The notes: generated by a model not told the origin, from the sequence alone. A stretch of 64,000 nt of DNA from Inonotus obliquus (GCA_032164295.1 JAJHTX010000001.1:2046001-2110000); one strand, 5' to 3'. Shown: positions 34,061 through 45,422, counted from the first letter of the stretch. Program-made: numbers and translations.

Positions 34061-35100
34061 TCATTGATATCTCCCTGAAGTAGAGATATGCATAAGTAAT
34101 ATATACGTGATCAAACAAAAAAACGTAACTTACCTTTCTCAAAAGTGGCCGTTTTTGGTCCTGAAGTGACAGCGCAGCTTGAGAAGGGCCAGGTATAGAC
34201 ATAGGTGTCTCCCAGCTCTGTAGTTGAAGAGGTTTCGATTAGAAGTTAAAAGAAAATAGACATTTACAAGCTTACTTCTGCTTTCGGGGCCGGAAATTGC
34301 ACCGTAATTGCAAAAGGCGTGCCCTTCTTGGATTTTGCACTACGTCCTGTGACAGTCAAGACCATATAGTCATAACCAGCCTGAGAGCTAAGCAACATAA
34401 ACTGAGAGTTAGCAGGTGTATTTGGTTTCCATTCCATATTAGAACAGTCTATTAGCTCAGACCGGGCATGAATGCACTCCGCAATAGCACAAATAAACCC
34501 ATTCCAGTCCAAGCTACACATCACCTCAATAGGACCCCGCTTCAGTTTCTCTGGCTTCTGCACCTTTGCCTTTCGCCCTGTACCAACTAGAATACTAGGG
34601 AGAACAAGTAGCAGGAAGACATGGTAGCTAATCGAGTTGGAGGCTTGAGAGGTAGATTCCGGTGCAAGTTCCGTGACTGTGTCGGCTCGTTTGCGCTTTG
34701 ACTTTGTCGGAGGGTCACTGAAGAGGGATGACACAAATGGAGAGCACAGTCCCTCCTCACTAGAAGCACTCGGAGTGGCTGACAGTGGAGGTCCATGTTG
34801 GGTATATGCAGCACCGGGCATCGAAAGTGTAAATTCTGGATGCAGGTTAGCTGTCGAAGAAGCCTGTAGTCTAGCCATGCTCCCGGTACTATGAGTAGGG
34901 TTGTAGCGAATAAAGGATGCTATAGACCAGTAAGCACTAGAAGACAAGAAGTAGGAGAATGACGCACCATCTGTTCCAACACTCTGCCCTTGTACCGTAT
35001 CATCACTACCCACTAACACAAATGACCCCCCTAAGCCCTCTGAGCCCCTTCCAGCATCACTTCCTTCCATCGTAGGATTTGAGAACACACAGAATGACTG

Positions 35101-35150
35101 AAAGAGGAGGGAAAGAGGGAGGGGAGGGAGGGAGGGGAGGGAGGGACTGA
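35101..35150 (+). repeat. GGGA-rich purine tract
   Basis: About 50 bp of gggaggga repeats just upstream of the second transposon gene (which reads on the other strand, so C/T-rich in its promoter). Several G3 runs in close succession fit a G-quadruplex-forming sequence. Confidence 0.7.
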
Positions 35151-35189
35151 GAGGGGATGTCGTGCAAACAGATGCCCTTGGTCATGTGG

Positions 35190-35318
35190 TGGACACGCGC
35201 TGATCGCACCTTGCCATCCGGGGATAGGGGCTACTACTTTCGGACGGATTTTCCTTTTTGGTCAGACACACAAAAAAAAGAAAAAGTACCTCTCGGACAA
35301 GGTTTTCCGGAATCACTG
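35190..35318. repeat. Right terminal inverted repeat of the Tc1-like element
   Basis: Reverse complement of the left end (30263-30392); ends CCGGAATCACTG next to TA at 35319-35320. Confidence 0.9.
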
Positions 35319-36113
35319 TAAATGGTGACTGGCAACGCCCTATCAAAAACCGTGCGTTCCCACGGCCTCGCTTAGAGAAGCCGCGAGGATGCCGAGTCAT
35401 GGGAGTTCTCCATTTCTTGAATTTGCATGTTCCACCTCACACATCAAATAAACGGTTATTATTTCTTCATAGTTGGGGGTTTTTGATCCACTAGATCATT
35501 ATTTTTTGAAGGAAATTTGAGATTTTCAAAAATCTCCTAAGATATTCACTACTTACATGTGTTTTCTCAAAAAGTAAGTCGATTTTTGAAAATGGTTTTT
35601 GAAGGATTTGATGTAATGGCATGAAAAAGTATGATTGTATATTGAGCACAGAGATTCAATGTGGGGGTGGATTATAACAATGACAAGTTGGTCACAACTC
35701 ACATCAGGAACAAGTACTGGTGCCTTAACAGTGTTGTATTGCATAGTGATATACACAATACAGTGAGAGTACATACACCAGGATTTCAACCGGCACTTAT
35801 GGTAGGAAAAGAGAGGAGGAAAACAATCTACAAAAGGATATTGCAGAAGAAAAACCCCCTCCAACTCGGATGACCCCCCCCCCTAACCTGAAACCCAGAA
35901 TGGCCCAGCCCAGATGATCCCCGTCGCAGCTCGCAACTTCTACGTCTTTCAGTTACACCTGCAAAAGGTGCGGTTTCCCCACAGGTACTTTCCTACTCGA
36001 AGCGAATAGGTTGGCCATATCCGATGGCATCTAGCCTGGTTACCAGCGTGACAACCGTCCTCGAGCCCTCCTGCTTTACGGCCCTACTCGCAATGGTGTC
36101 GTCATAGAAAGGC
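35319..36113. other. Non-coding flank between transposons
   Basis: 795 bp, AT-rich to 35860 with runs of A and T, then a G/C-rich part (poly-C at 35875). Short ORFs have no recognisable content. The last bases (AAGGC) are the duplicated target of the next element. Confidence 0.4.
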
Positions 36114-37585
36114 TGTTAGGACCAGTGCGGATCGGATCAGCAGACCGACGTTGATCGACTGATCAACACGATCAATGCACCAGAACAAGTCCACTCACTC
36201 CGGCAATATTCGCAGTCCGTCTTGATAAGCGATGGGAAGTGTGAGGCGGTGCTTGTAGAGCAGAGTAGCAACAGTACTTAGTCGGGGTCAAGGGACCGGC
36301 CGGACACTAGTACCGATGATAAGAGTGGTAGCGAAGAAGAGAAGCTTTGTGGGGCTTCTTTGTATTCACTAGTACAGAAGAATTTTGCTGAGGGACATAG
36401 CCACCCTCGCTTGGCCTATTTATACCCGAAGCTTCTATCTATTGAGTTACCCGGGCTCCCTCTGGCACAGCCTCCTGATTCTTCCGAGCACAGCCCCTAT
36501 CTTGTCCGATATCCCGCAATCTCCAATCGGGTGGCGATGCACTTCCGATTTCCTCCTGCAATCTTCCAGATCCTTCGATATGACTTCATACCTGGTCAGC
36601 GCACGGCAATCACGCCATCCCTGGCCAATCCTGTGGCTGTGCGGAGCTCCATGCCTTCCGCACTGCTACGTCAGTCCTTCTCGAATGTTCCTTATGATGT
36701 CATGCACAGCAACTCGAACAGTCTGCCATGTCTTCATCCTCTGCAGGTGCTGCTGGGCCATTTGGCTGTCTCGGTTGACTCGGGCTTCCTCCCTCAATAG
36801 GATTAGCTCGATTATCCATCACCGGAGCGGCGGGCCTATATGGTTCTGCCTGTACTATGGCAGGTAACCCAGTCCGCCAGATCGTCGCTCGGCGATATCC
36901 GTCGGGTATCCGTATCTCCGTTCCTTGCACCTGATCGTCATTGATTCCTTCCATGACGAAGGTTAAGATCACCCCGTTGATCCGTTCCCTCGGTTGAGAG
37001 ATTTCCAATGCTATCATCCCCGGTAGTTGATTCTGCTCCGATTTCCATCGTGCCACTATGTTGCCAAATAAATTATCGTGTAGTGCTTGATGTTCTCTTG
37101 TAGCTTCTGCATGTACTGGCCAGTCGAGTTGTATTGCCACTCGTCAGCATAGCTGGGAATGTATCGATCTTCTTGTCCATGCTATTACACCTGCATTTGC
37201 AATGTAGTGTAACCCCCTTCCTGACCAAACTGTAACTTCGTGCAAGTATGCATTTAGTGTAGGTGTGAACAATGGTTGAGTTGTTTCTGCAACCGTTGAC
37301 CAATGGTGGTTGGTTTGAATTGAGTAAGGTTCATGTCGAAGCATATAGTTGACTGCGTCCTCGAGTATCCATGTCTGCAGTATCCATGCTTCCTCATGTG
37401 CCCATTCACAGAACCTGCATATTGGTGTATTGATTTGTCCTGGTAATGTCGAGCCCCAGGGACAATAGCGTGTGCGTGTATAATATGTTCGATCGAATTG
37501 TCTTTCCATGTCTGATGATCGTGGGAATTTATCGGGTTGTAGCGTCTCTGGATCTGCATGCCAAATAAGTCAATTTCTTCTGACA
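36114..37585 (+). mobile_element. 1472-bp TG...CA element, copy C1 (probable long solo LTR)
   Basis: Starts TGTTAGGACC and ends TTCTTCTGACA, with a perfect 5-bp duplication AAGGC at 36109-36113 and 37586-37590. A TATA-like box (cctatttataccc) at about 36415 reads on the plus strand. The minus strand carries ORFs 37509..37144 (121 aa) and 37140..36700 (146 aa, ending AEDEDMADCSSCCA) separated by a stop; neither is recognised. An element of exactly the same length recurs at 42784-44711 once its own insertion is subtracted, so both are complete. Termini and target size fit an LTR-type integration; no reverse transcriptase is nearby. Confidence 0.82.
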
Positions 37586-37779
37586 AAGGCCTTCCCGGCC
37601 CCCGTAGAAGCCCATTACAGGCTCAAGACCTCGTGGCCCTGCACCGCCGCCGTCCGTCACTCCCCGACTTACATGGGTATATCCTCCTTATCCACATGAC
37701 CACTCCTTATCTTCAGTCCGGAGGGAAGAATCGGGTGCCCCAGCGCGCAACTGCGGTGCGCTAAAGAGTAATACCGGTG
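37586..37779. other. Spacer between C1 and the large inverted repeat
   Basis: Contains AAAGAGTAATACCGG at 37763-37777, whose reverse complement occurs at the centre of the palindrome (39483-39497). No gene supported. Confidence 0.4.
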
Positions 37780-40700
37780 AATGTGCGAGAACGCGGCCGG
37801 TATTAGAAATACCGGATGAGGGGGGTACGATTTAGATGCGTTGGGAGGGCCGGTACGTGGCGGTACTAAGTCGTACAGTCACAGACAAGTCGTCAAGAGA
37901 GAATAGTAGGGCCTGGCTGGATTGATGAGTACAGGAGACTATAGGTGACCGCTCAAGAGGAGAGGTATCAGGAGACGATCAATACCGAGACGAATCCGTC
38001 GATACCGAGTCGTCTGGTGTCCGGTATTACGGTAGAGAGAACGAAGCAGTAGAGGAAGCGAGCTGAGGAGGTGTTTTTGATAGGACTGGTTGTGAGACGA
38101 GAGACGAGGGCGACGAAGACGAGAACGACGACTACCGGTATCGATACCGGTGACTACGAGACGAGACGAACGAACGGGGACTTGAACGGGATGAGCAAAA
38201 CCCGGACCTTCACTCTGGAAGTTCCTCTCAGATTAGCTGGTTTGCTACAGTAGAACATGCAGGCTATAAATACCATAATACCGTAGCCATTCAAGATACC
38301 AAATGGGGGGTTTTTACAAGTCGAATCGTACCGTAATCCGGTACAAGAAATGGAACATAAGGTCGAATCGAATGTAAAATTACAATCAGGGGAAACATAA
38401 GATGATGAATGAATAAGAAGTTTTATCAGGGGGTAGCTAAGAATAGGGTGGGACGAGACAAGAACCCAATGAAAACTCACGACGAGCGATACCGAGGTAG
38501 GGCGGCGATACCGACGTCGACCAGCGCTAAATTAAGGACGTGTCTCAAGCTACCGCATGGGCGCTCCTGGCGATGTCCCTGTCGTAGGAGAAGCACGTCA
38601 TCCTGATTTACCTTTGTTCCGGTATCATGATCCGTGCGGCGTCAGTCTGGGCGTCTACCGATCGATCGGACGGCGTGCTCCGATGTAGACGTGTCGGTAC
38701 AACCCAACCTTGGCAATGGGGTACTCTACCGTTCGGTACCAATCAGTACCCTGGGATCGTCCCTGAGCATCGCTCTAGCCCCTCGATATCGACCGGTACG
38801 CGTCGCCTGACTCGACTGGGCATTGCTTGGCTTCCCCTCCGAGTCGGATCGATGGCCTCCTCCGAGATCGAAGCAGCGTACGGTGGACTTGATTCATTTC
38901 CCAACCTTCCTCTCGACGTAGATCTCCGATGGCGTGGTCTCGACCTAGCACACGTAACGAACTCCGGTATCGGAGCGGACCATCGGTATCAACACCGGTA
39001 TCGTCGGTATCGATGTATGGCGGTTCGGAAGGGCATACCGTCGGGCTTGGAACCTCGACCATGATCCAACTCTTCGCAGCAACGTATGGCAGACCGAGTG
39101 CAGCTTTGTGAGCCTTTTTCTATGGTATGGGCTGTCGAGGGCGTAGTATCGACTAGGTGTGGAGTATTAAGCGTCGGTATCAGGACGGGTGGACGGTACG
39201 GTATCGGTATCATCAGTATCGAAGTCTGGTGGTTCGGTACTATGATGGAAGACGGGCGTAGGGATTGGTGATTCGGTATTGGCGCAGAAGTGGACCAGTT
39301 CTCAATCGCTCTCAGCCTTGTCGAATTGCAGAAGCCTCGTACTTTGTTGGAACCGCAGGCGTAGATAGGACGGCAGAAGTACCGTGGTCCGAAGAGAAGT
39401 AAGAAGCGGTAGAATCGCAGAAGTATTGTTAATTGGAAGAAGCGGTAGAATCGCAGAATTAAGCCCATATCGATCGTAGCCTCCGGTATTACTCTTTACC
39501 GGAGGCTACGATCGACATGGGCTTAATTCTGCGATTCTACCGCTTCTTACTTCTTTTCGGACCACAGTACTTCTGCCGTCCTATCTACGCCTGCGGTTCC
39601 AACAAAGTACGAGGCTTCTGCGATTCGACAAGGCTAAGAGCAATTGAGAACTGGTCCACCAATACCGAATCACCAATCCCTACGCCCGTCTTCCATCACA
39701 GTACCGAACCACCAGACTTCGATACCGATGGTACCGATACCGTACCGTCCACCCGTCCTGATACCGACGCTTAATACTCCACACCTAGTCGATACTACGC
39801 CCTCGACAGCCCATACCAGAGGAAAAGGCTTACAAAGCTGCGATCGGTATGCCATACGTTGCTGCGAAGAGTTGGATCATGGTCGAAGCTCCAAGTCCGA
39901 CGGTATGCCCTTCTGAACCGCCATGCATCGATACCGACGATACCGGTGTTGATACCGATGGTCCGCTCCGGTACCGGAGTTTGTAACGTGTGCTAGGTCG
40001 AGACCACGCCTTCGGAGATCTACGTCGAGAGGAAGGTTGGGAAATGAATCAAGTCCGCCGTACGCTGCTTCGATCTCGGAGGAGGCCATCGATCCGACTC
40101 GGAGGGTAAGCCAAGCAATGCCCAGTCGAGTCAGGCAATGCGTACCGATCAATATCAAGGGGCTCGAGCGATCTCGCTGATGCTCAGGGACGATCCCAGG
40201 GTACTGATTGGTACCAAGCGGTAGAGTACCCCATTGCCAAGGTTGGGTTGTACCGACACGTCAACATCGGAGCACGCCGTCTGATCGATCGGTAGACGCC
40301 CAGACTGACGCCGCACGGATCATGATACCGGAACAAAGGTAAATCAGGATGACGTGCTTCTCCTATGACAGGGACATCGCCAGGAGCGCCCATGCGGTAG
40401 CTTGAGACACGTCCTTATTTTAGCGCTGGTCGACGTCGGTATCGCCGCCCTACCTCGGTATCACTCGTCCCTGCATGTTCTACTGTAGCAAACCAGCGAA
40501 TCTGAGAGGAACTTCCAGAGTGAAGGTCCGGGTTTTGCTCATCTCGTTCAAGCCCCCGTTCGTTTGTCTCGTCTCGTAGTCGCCGGTATCGATACCGGTA
40601 GTCATCGTTATCGTCTTCGTCGCCCTCGCCTCTCGTCTCGCTACTAGTCCCATCAGATACACCCACTCAGCTCGCCTTCTCTATTGCTTCGTTCTCTCTA

Positions 40701-40953
40701 CCATGATACTGGCCACCAGACAACTCGGTATCAACGGATTCGTCTCGGTATCGATCGTCTCCTGATACCTCGCCTCTTGAGCGGTCACCTATAGCCTCCT
40801 GTACTCATCAATCCAGCCAGGCCCTACTATTCTCTCTTGACGACTTGTCTGTGACTGTACGACTTAGTACCGCCACGTACCGGCCCTCCCAACACATCTA
40901 AATTGTACCCCCCTCGTCCGGTACTTCTGATACCGGCCGCGTTCTTGCACATT
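37780..40953. repeat. Large inverted repeat (about 1.7-kb and 1.46-kb arms, 8-bp centre)
   Basis: The left arm 37780-39488 is the reverse complement of the right arm 39497-40953, with an 8-base loop at 39489-39496. The right arm lacks roughly 250 bp present at about 38260-38500. Outer ends are AATGTGCGAGAACGCGGCC and, inverted, ...CGTTCTTGCACATT. These resemble the CGCACATT end of copies A and B. Sequence is dense in ggtatc/gatacc and ggtacc words. No intact coding region seen. Confidence 0.88.
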
Positions 40954-41053
40954 CAACGTGGATACTGTCCCTTCCTAAACCCCAACGCCCTTTAGGTTAG
41001 TAGCAGTGGTTCGACTGCTGCTCACCCTCTTCTCTCGTCTTACCGACGACCGT
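40954..41053. other. Spacer between inverted repeat and copy B
   Basis: 100 bp with no gene; ends accgt next to copy B. Confidence 0.4.
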
Positions 41054-42339
41054 TGAAGAGAACTACGTGCAGCTGAGCTCGGTATCAAGCCCGGTATCCC
41101 ATTCTACGCTTACCCCATGCTACGGTACAGTCTCATCTACACCTTCCAGTATCCACCAGCACACCCAGAGAAACCGTCAGTCCCATTTCTCGAAGTACCG
41201 AACGCCGAGAGTACCGGTACCGAGCGCCAAGAAACCCGGTACCGAGAATACCGAGAGTACCGAGTGCCGAGAAACCCGGTACCGAGACAAATTGACAATT
41301 CGACATGCTCTCATGATATGGATCGGACGTCTCCCTCTCTGGTATTCATTCCTGATGGTTGGACTATGCATGCCGGTTCTTTGGGGAAGCTCAGGGTCAG
41401 TATCCATTAAGGTTTTCAGGACCGGTAGTACCAGAAATGCATCGGTATCAATCAGCAGGGGCGCAGATCTCTTGTCCTGAGGACTTTTCATCCAGAGGTA
41501 CTATATGCTATGTTTTCATTGGTATCTTGTCCTCCCTAACCCTTTCTTGTTGTCCCCCTGATGGCGCTGCAATGTTCACTTTCCTTGTTACATTTTTCTT
41601 CAGACTTTTCTTTGTTTTGATCTTCCTTTCTACTTTCTCCTTTTGGATTTATGAGCTAACTACGGTACAGTAGTATAAATATCTCCTCCTGTACGTAGTA
41701 GCTCTCCAGGTAATCTTAGGAGCTAGACTCTAGCGTGAGGGCTCAGGTTTCCTCACCCCCTCTCAGTTCCGTCTCAGTCCCGTCTCGAGCTTTGTCCCAG
41801 TCCCATCCCAGTTCCATCTCAAGTGAACCTCAAGAGTTAGCCTCCCGTGCGAGGGCTCAGGTTTGCTTCCCAGTCCAGTCGACACCTTCATCTACCAGTC
41901 TCCCTCATTCTGTTTCTCGCTATACCACCCCGTGCTAGCTGTTTCCTTACAGTACCGACCTGTACCGACGTTTTTCCCACGGTACCGACATTTTGTTATT
42001 CTTCGTATTTTGCACATCCACCTTTTGTTTCTGTACTGAGCTTTTGTTTTACAACGTTTCTGCACATACCGATCCCGTTCGTTCAAGTACCGACCTGTAC
42101 CGACGTTTTTCCCATGGTACCGACCCTCTCGATTCCAGACAAGAACACATTCCCCCCGACATCTAGCTGATCCAACACCCCTTTCTATTATTCCTTTGGC
42201 TCTCTTTACATCCCCCTTCTACAGACAACAAGTACCGTGAGCGTACTGGATAAGTACTGCCTCATTTGGCCCTCCCCGTATTCTTATACCATACACCCCT
42301 CGACCGGTACCTCCGGTACCGGCCGCGATCTCGCACATT
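41054..42339 (+). mobile_element. GGTAC-rich non-autonomous element, copy B
   Basis: 1286 bp, plus orientation, starting TGAAGAGAAC and ending CTCGCACATT like copy A. Flanks are gaccgt on the left and taccgt on the right, a 6-bp near-duplication with one mismatch. An ORF of 137 codons at 41067-41480 has a counterpart in copy A (34041..33628 minus) but no recognised family. Lacks the solo LTR seen in copy A. Confidence 0.8.
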
Positions 42340-42783
42340 TACCGTACCGATCCCTCGTTCTCCTCTATTCTCCTCGACGTCATTCCTCTTCCGTCATCCT
42401 TGAGAACCTCCTCCAAACCCCTGGATGAGGTTATATAGTTAGTTATCATGTGACCTCGTCCGTCCTCCTCACGTGACATGACTCGGCCCCCTGTGCAAAG
42501 GTACATTAAGACTATTCCAGTTTATGTCTTAACAATGAGCACTATTGTATGAAGGACATGGATTAGGAGTTGCCATATGCTATTTGGATATGAAGAAGGT
42601 TCCTCAGTATAATGTGTGAACATATGCTGAGTATATGCTATACCAGAATGACCAGATACACCTTGTTAAACTCAAGTTTGGGTAGTAAGTTATTATTAAT
42701 CATTGAAGAAGTGCCTCTGATCCTCTGGAGTACTAGTACAATAATTTTCTGGCTCATTACTAGTGTTGTATTCACTTCCATAG
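42340..42783. other. Intervening sequence, possible decayed element
   Basis: 444 bp. No intact ORF. Ends in CATAG, the duplicated target of copy C2. Confidence 0.4.
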
Positions 42784-44711
42784 TGTTAGGACCAGTGCGG
42801 ATCGGATCAGCAGACCGACATTGATCGACCGATCAACACGATCGACGTACCAGAACAAGTCCACTCACTCCGGCAATATTTGCAGTCCGTCTTGGTAAGC
42901 GATGGGAAGTGCGAGGCGGTGCTTGTAGAGCAGAGTAGCAACAGTACTTAGTCGGGGTCAAGGGACCGGCTGGACACTAGTACCGATGATAAGAGTGGTA
43001 GCGAAGAAGAGAAGCTTTGTGGGGCTTCTTTGTATTCACTAGTACAGAAGAATTTTGCTGAGGGACATAGCCACCCTCGCTTGGCCTATTTATACCCGAA
43101 GCTTCTATCTATTGAGTTACCCGGGCTCCCTCAGGCACAGCCTCCTGATTCTTCCGAGCACAGCCCCTATCTTGTCCGATACCCTGCAATCTCCAATCGG
43201 GTGGCGATGCACTTCCGATTTCCTCCTGCAATCTTCCAGATCCTTCGATATAACTTCATACCTGGTCAGTGCACAGCAATCACACCATCCCCGGCCAATC
43301 CTGTGGCTGTGCGGAGCTCCGTGCCTTCCGCACTGCTACGTCAGTCCTTCTCGAATGTTCTTTATGATGTCATGCACAGCAACTCGAACAGTCTGCCATG
43401 TCTTCATCCTCTGCAGGTGCTGCTGGGCCATTTGGCTGTCTCGGTTGACTCGGGCTTCCTCCCTCAATAGGATTAGCTCGATTATCAATCACCGGAGCGG
43501 CGGGCCTGTATGGTTCTGCCTGTACTATGGCAGGTAACCCAGTCTGCCAGATCGTCGCTCGGCAATATCCGTCGGGTATCCGTATCTCCGTTCCTTGCAC
43601 CTGATCGCCATTGATTCCTTCCATGACGAAGGTTAAGATCACCCCGTTGATCCGTTCCCTTGGTTGAGAGATTTCCAATGCTATCATCCCCGGTAGTTGA
43701 TTCTGCTCCGATTTCCATCGTGCCACTATGTTGCCAAATAAATTATCGCGTAGTGCTTGATGTTCTCTTGTAGCTTCTGCATGTACTGGCCAGTCGAGTT
43801 GTATTGCCACTCGTCAGCATAGCTGGGAATGTATCGATCTTCTTGTCCATGCTATTACACCTGCATTTGCAATGTAGTGTAACCCCCTTCCTGACCAAAC
43901 TGTAACTTCGTGCAAGTATGCATTTAGTGTAGGTGTGAACAATGGTTGAGTTGTTTCTGCAACCGTTGACCAATGGTGGTTGGTTCGAATTGAGTAAGGT
44001 TCATGTCGAAGCATATAGTTGACTGCGTCCTCGAGTATCTGTTACGCCTTGCACAGTCAGAGACGTCGATCAGAGGATCAGAGACGTCGACGAGCAAGAA
44101 GACGAGCTATCACTTAATCACAAGAGACCGGAGTCTGCGACGTAGGTGATAGTACTAGAATTTAGCACGTCTATATAATACACGAGGGGGATACGACTTA
44201 CCTGCGACGTAGGTGATAGTACTAGAACAAGAGAGTGAAGAGACGATCACTCTCTAGTCCAGCCTTATATACCCAGACGCCGTGGGAAAGCTTTACATAA
44301 ACTGTACAGTATAAACAAAGACAAATAGAAACAAGGGAAGAAAGGGGAATGGCGGGATAAAGTTGTTATAGATTGTGATTAGCTAAGCCAGTAGGGATTA
44401 AGTAAGGAACGTGATTTAAAATGAAAGTAAATATGCGTCGACGAATAGAAAGAATGGCCGTATGAGGAAAAGAGAAAAGACGTCGTAACAGTATCCATGT
44501 CTGCAGTATCCATGCTTCCTCATGTGCCCATTCACAGAACCTGCATATTGGTGTATTGATTTGTCCTGGTAATGTCGAGCCCCAGGGACAATAGCGTGTG
44601 CGTGTATAATATGTTCGATCGAATTGTCTTTCCATGTCTGATGATCGTGGGAATTTATCGGGTTGTAGCGTCTCTGGATCTGCATGCCAAATAAGTCAAT
44701 TTCTTCTGACA
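42784..44711 (+). mobile_element. 1472-bp TG...CA element, copy C2, interrupted by a solo LTR
   Basis: Starts TGTTAGGACC and ends TTCTTCTGACA with perfect duplication CATAG (42779-42783 and 44712-44716). Total 1928 bp; minus the 451-bp LTR and its 5-bp target copy gives 1472, identical in length to C1. Sequence is nearly identical to C1, with scattered substitutions, several of which change residues of the antisense ORFs. Its flanks are unrelated to those of C1, so the two are separate insertions. Confidence 0.88.
44040..44490 (-). mobile_element. Solo LTR, copy 2
   Basis: 451 bp, TGTTACGCC...CGTCGTAACA, with perfect duplication GTATC (44035-44039 and 44491-44495). Copy C1 shows the empty site with a single GTATC (near 37363). 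Internal sequence is the reverse complement of 32672-33120, so the LTR is on the minus strand. Confidence 0.93.
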
Positions 44712-44788
44712 CATAGCATGATGAATGCTGGATTCAGGAGTTACAAAAAGTGGTATCGGCTAATGTTCACGGGTTTCTATATATGGTA

Positions 44789-45422
44789 CAGTGTGACACA
44801 TCACTTCCCAACAACTCAGGTCGCGTCAATTTGTAAGTGTATCTCCTCTACCACAACACTTCAAATAGTCTCACAAACTGTTTTAGAGGATAGTAGAGAA
44901 ACATACAAACATATCTTGCATTTTTTTAGATTTTTTTCTTAAGGTCGAAGAAAAAACTCAGAAAAAATTGAAATGAGTATTACCAATCACCATCAATATG
45001 ACAAATATAGCCTAAAAAGGTGCTTATTATATAATAAGCTCGACGATCATTTCCATTCCAAGAAAATTCCAAGAAATCTATCAATCAAGAAATAATTAAA
45101 AGTGGGGTCAAATAACGAGTGCAAATGACCGAGACAACAAAATAAGGTGTGTTTTTCAGGCTGAATGTACGAGCCAGTAAGCCTGCATGATAAACAGTAA
45201 AGAAAATTGTGCAGACTGGTACTTACGTGGCAGTTGTCCACATATATTACTAATAATATCATTATTCTTTTTTCCAAAAAAAATTGAAATTTTTGATGGC
45301 CCATCAAAAACCTCAGATTATTGCGTATCTTCCTTACTTCTATTACAGAAAAAAAATTGCGACTGTCTGAAACTAAAAATTGCGGTCTGTTCGGAGTTGA
45401 TGCGATGTGATGTGTCACACTG
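44789..45422. mobile_element. MITE with 16-bp TIRs and TA target
   Basis: 634 bp between TA (44787-44788) and TA (45423-45424). Terminal repeats CAGTGTGACACATCAC are perfect inverted copies. Internally AT-rich with no coding capacity. The CAGTG start is shared with the Tc1-like element at 30263, suggesting a Tc1/mariner origin. Confidence 0.85.

Larger units (their letters stand above)
31656..35070 (-). pseudogene. Second gene of the Tc1-like element, disrupted by an insertion
   Basis: Exons 35070..34968, 34919..34276, 34217..34134, 34074..34055, then the 1.77-kb insertion, then 32276..32132 and 32084..31656. Skipping the insertion and one copy of its 6-bp target duplication gives an open frame across the junction and a 474-aa product. 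Visible features: a Ser/Thr-rich N-terminus, a basic nuclear-signal-like KSKRKR, RKAKVQKPEKLKRG, and a C-terminal helical domain (LDTSIIPLLQKLGYTPG; SIKGLKARTIKEAGFTPLSW). I do not recognise a family. It may be an accessory transposition or host-derived protein. Part of 34570-34620 may be one more in-frame intron. Confidence 0.75.
30263..35318 (+). mobile_element. Tc1/mariner-like DNA transposon with transposase and a second gene
   Basis: Bounded by TA on both sides (30261-30262 and 35319-35320) and by inverted repeats of about 130 bp (30263-30392 and 35190-35318) starting CAGTGATTCCGGAAAACC. Contains a transposase on the plus strand and a second gene on the minus strand; the two converge with 28 bp between their stops. 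The present length of 5056 bp includes a later insertion at 32283-34054; without it and one target copy the element is about 3.28 kb, longer than usual for this superfamily. The ends are nearly intact. Confidence 0.9.

Noticed and set aside
37780..40953. CRISPR-like array or rDNA spacer as an explanation of the repeated ggtac words
   Set aside because: No constant repeat/spacer period and no rRNA sequence; the structure is a long inverted repeat in a eukaryotic genome.
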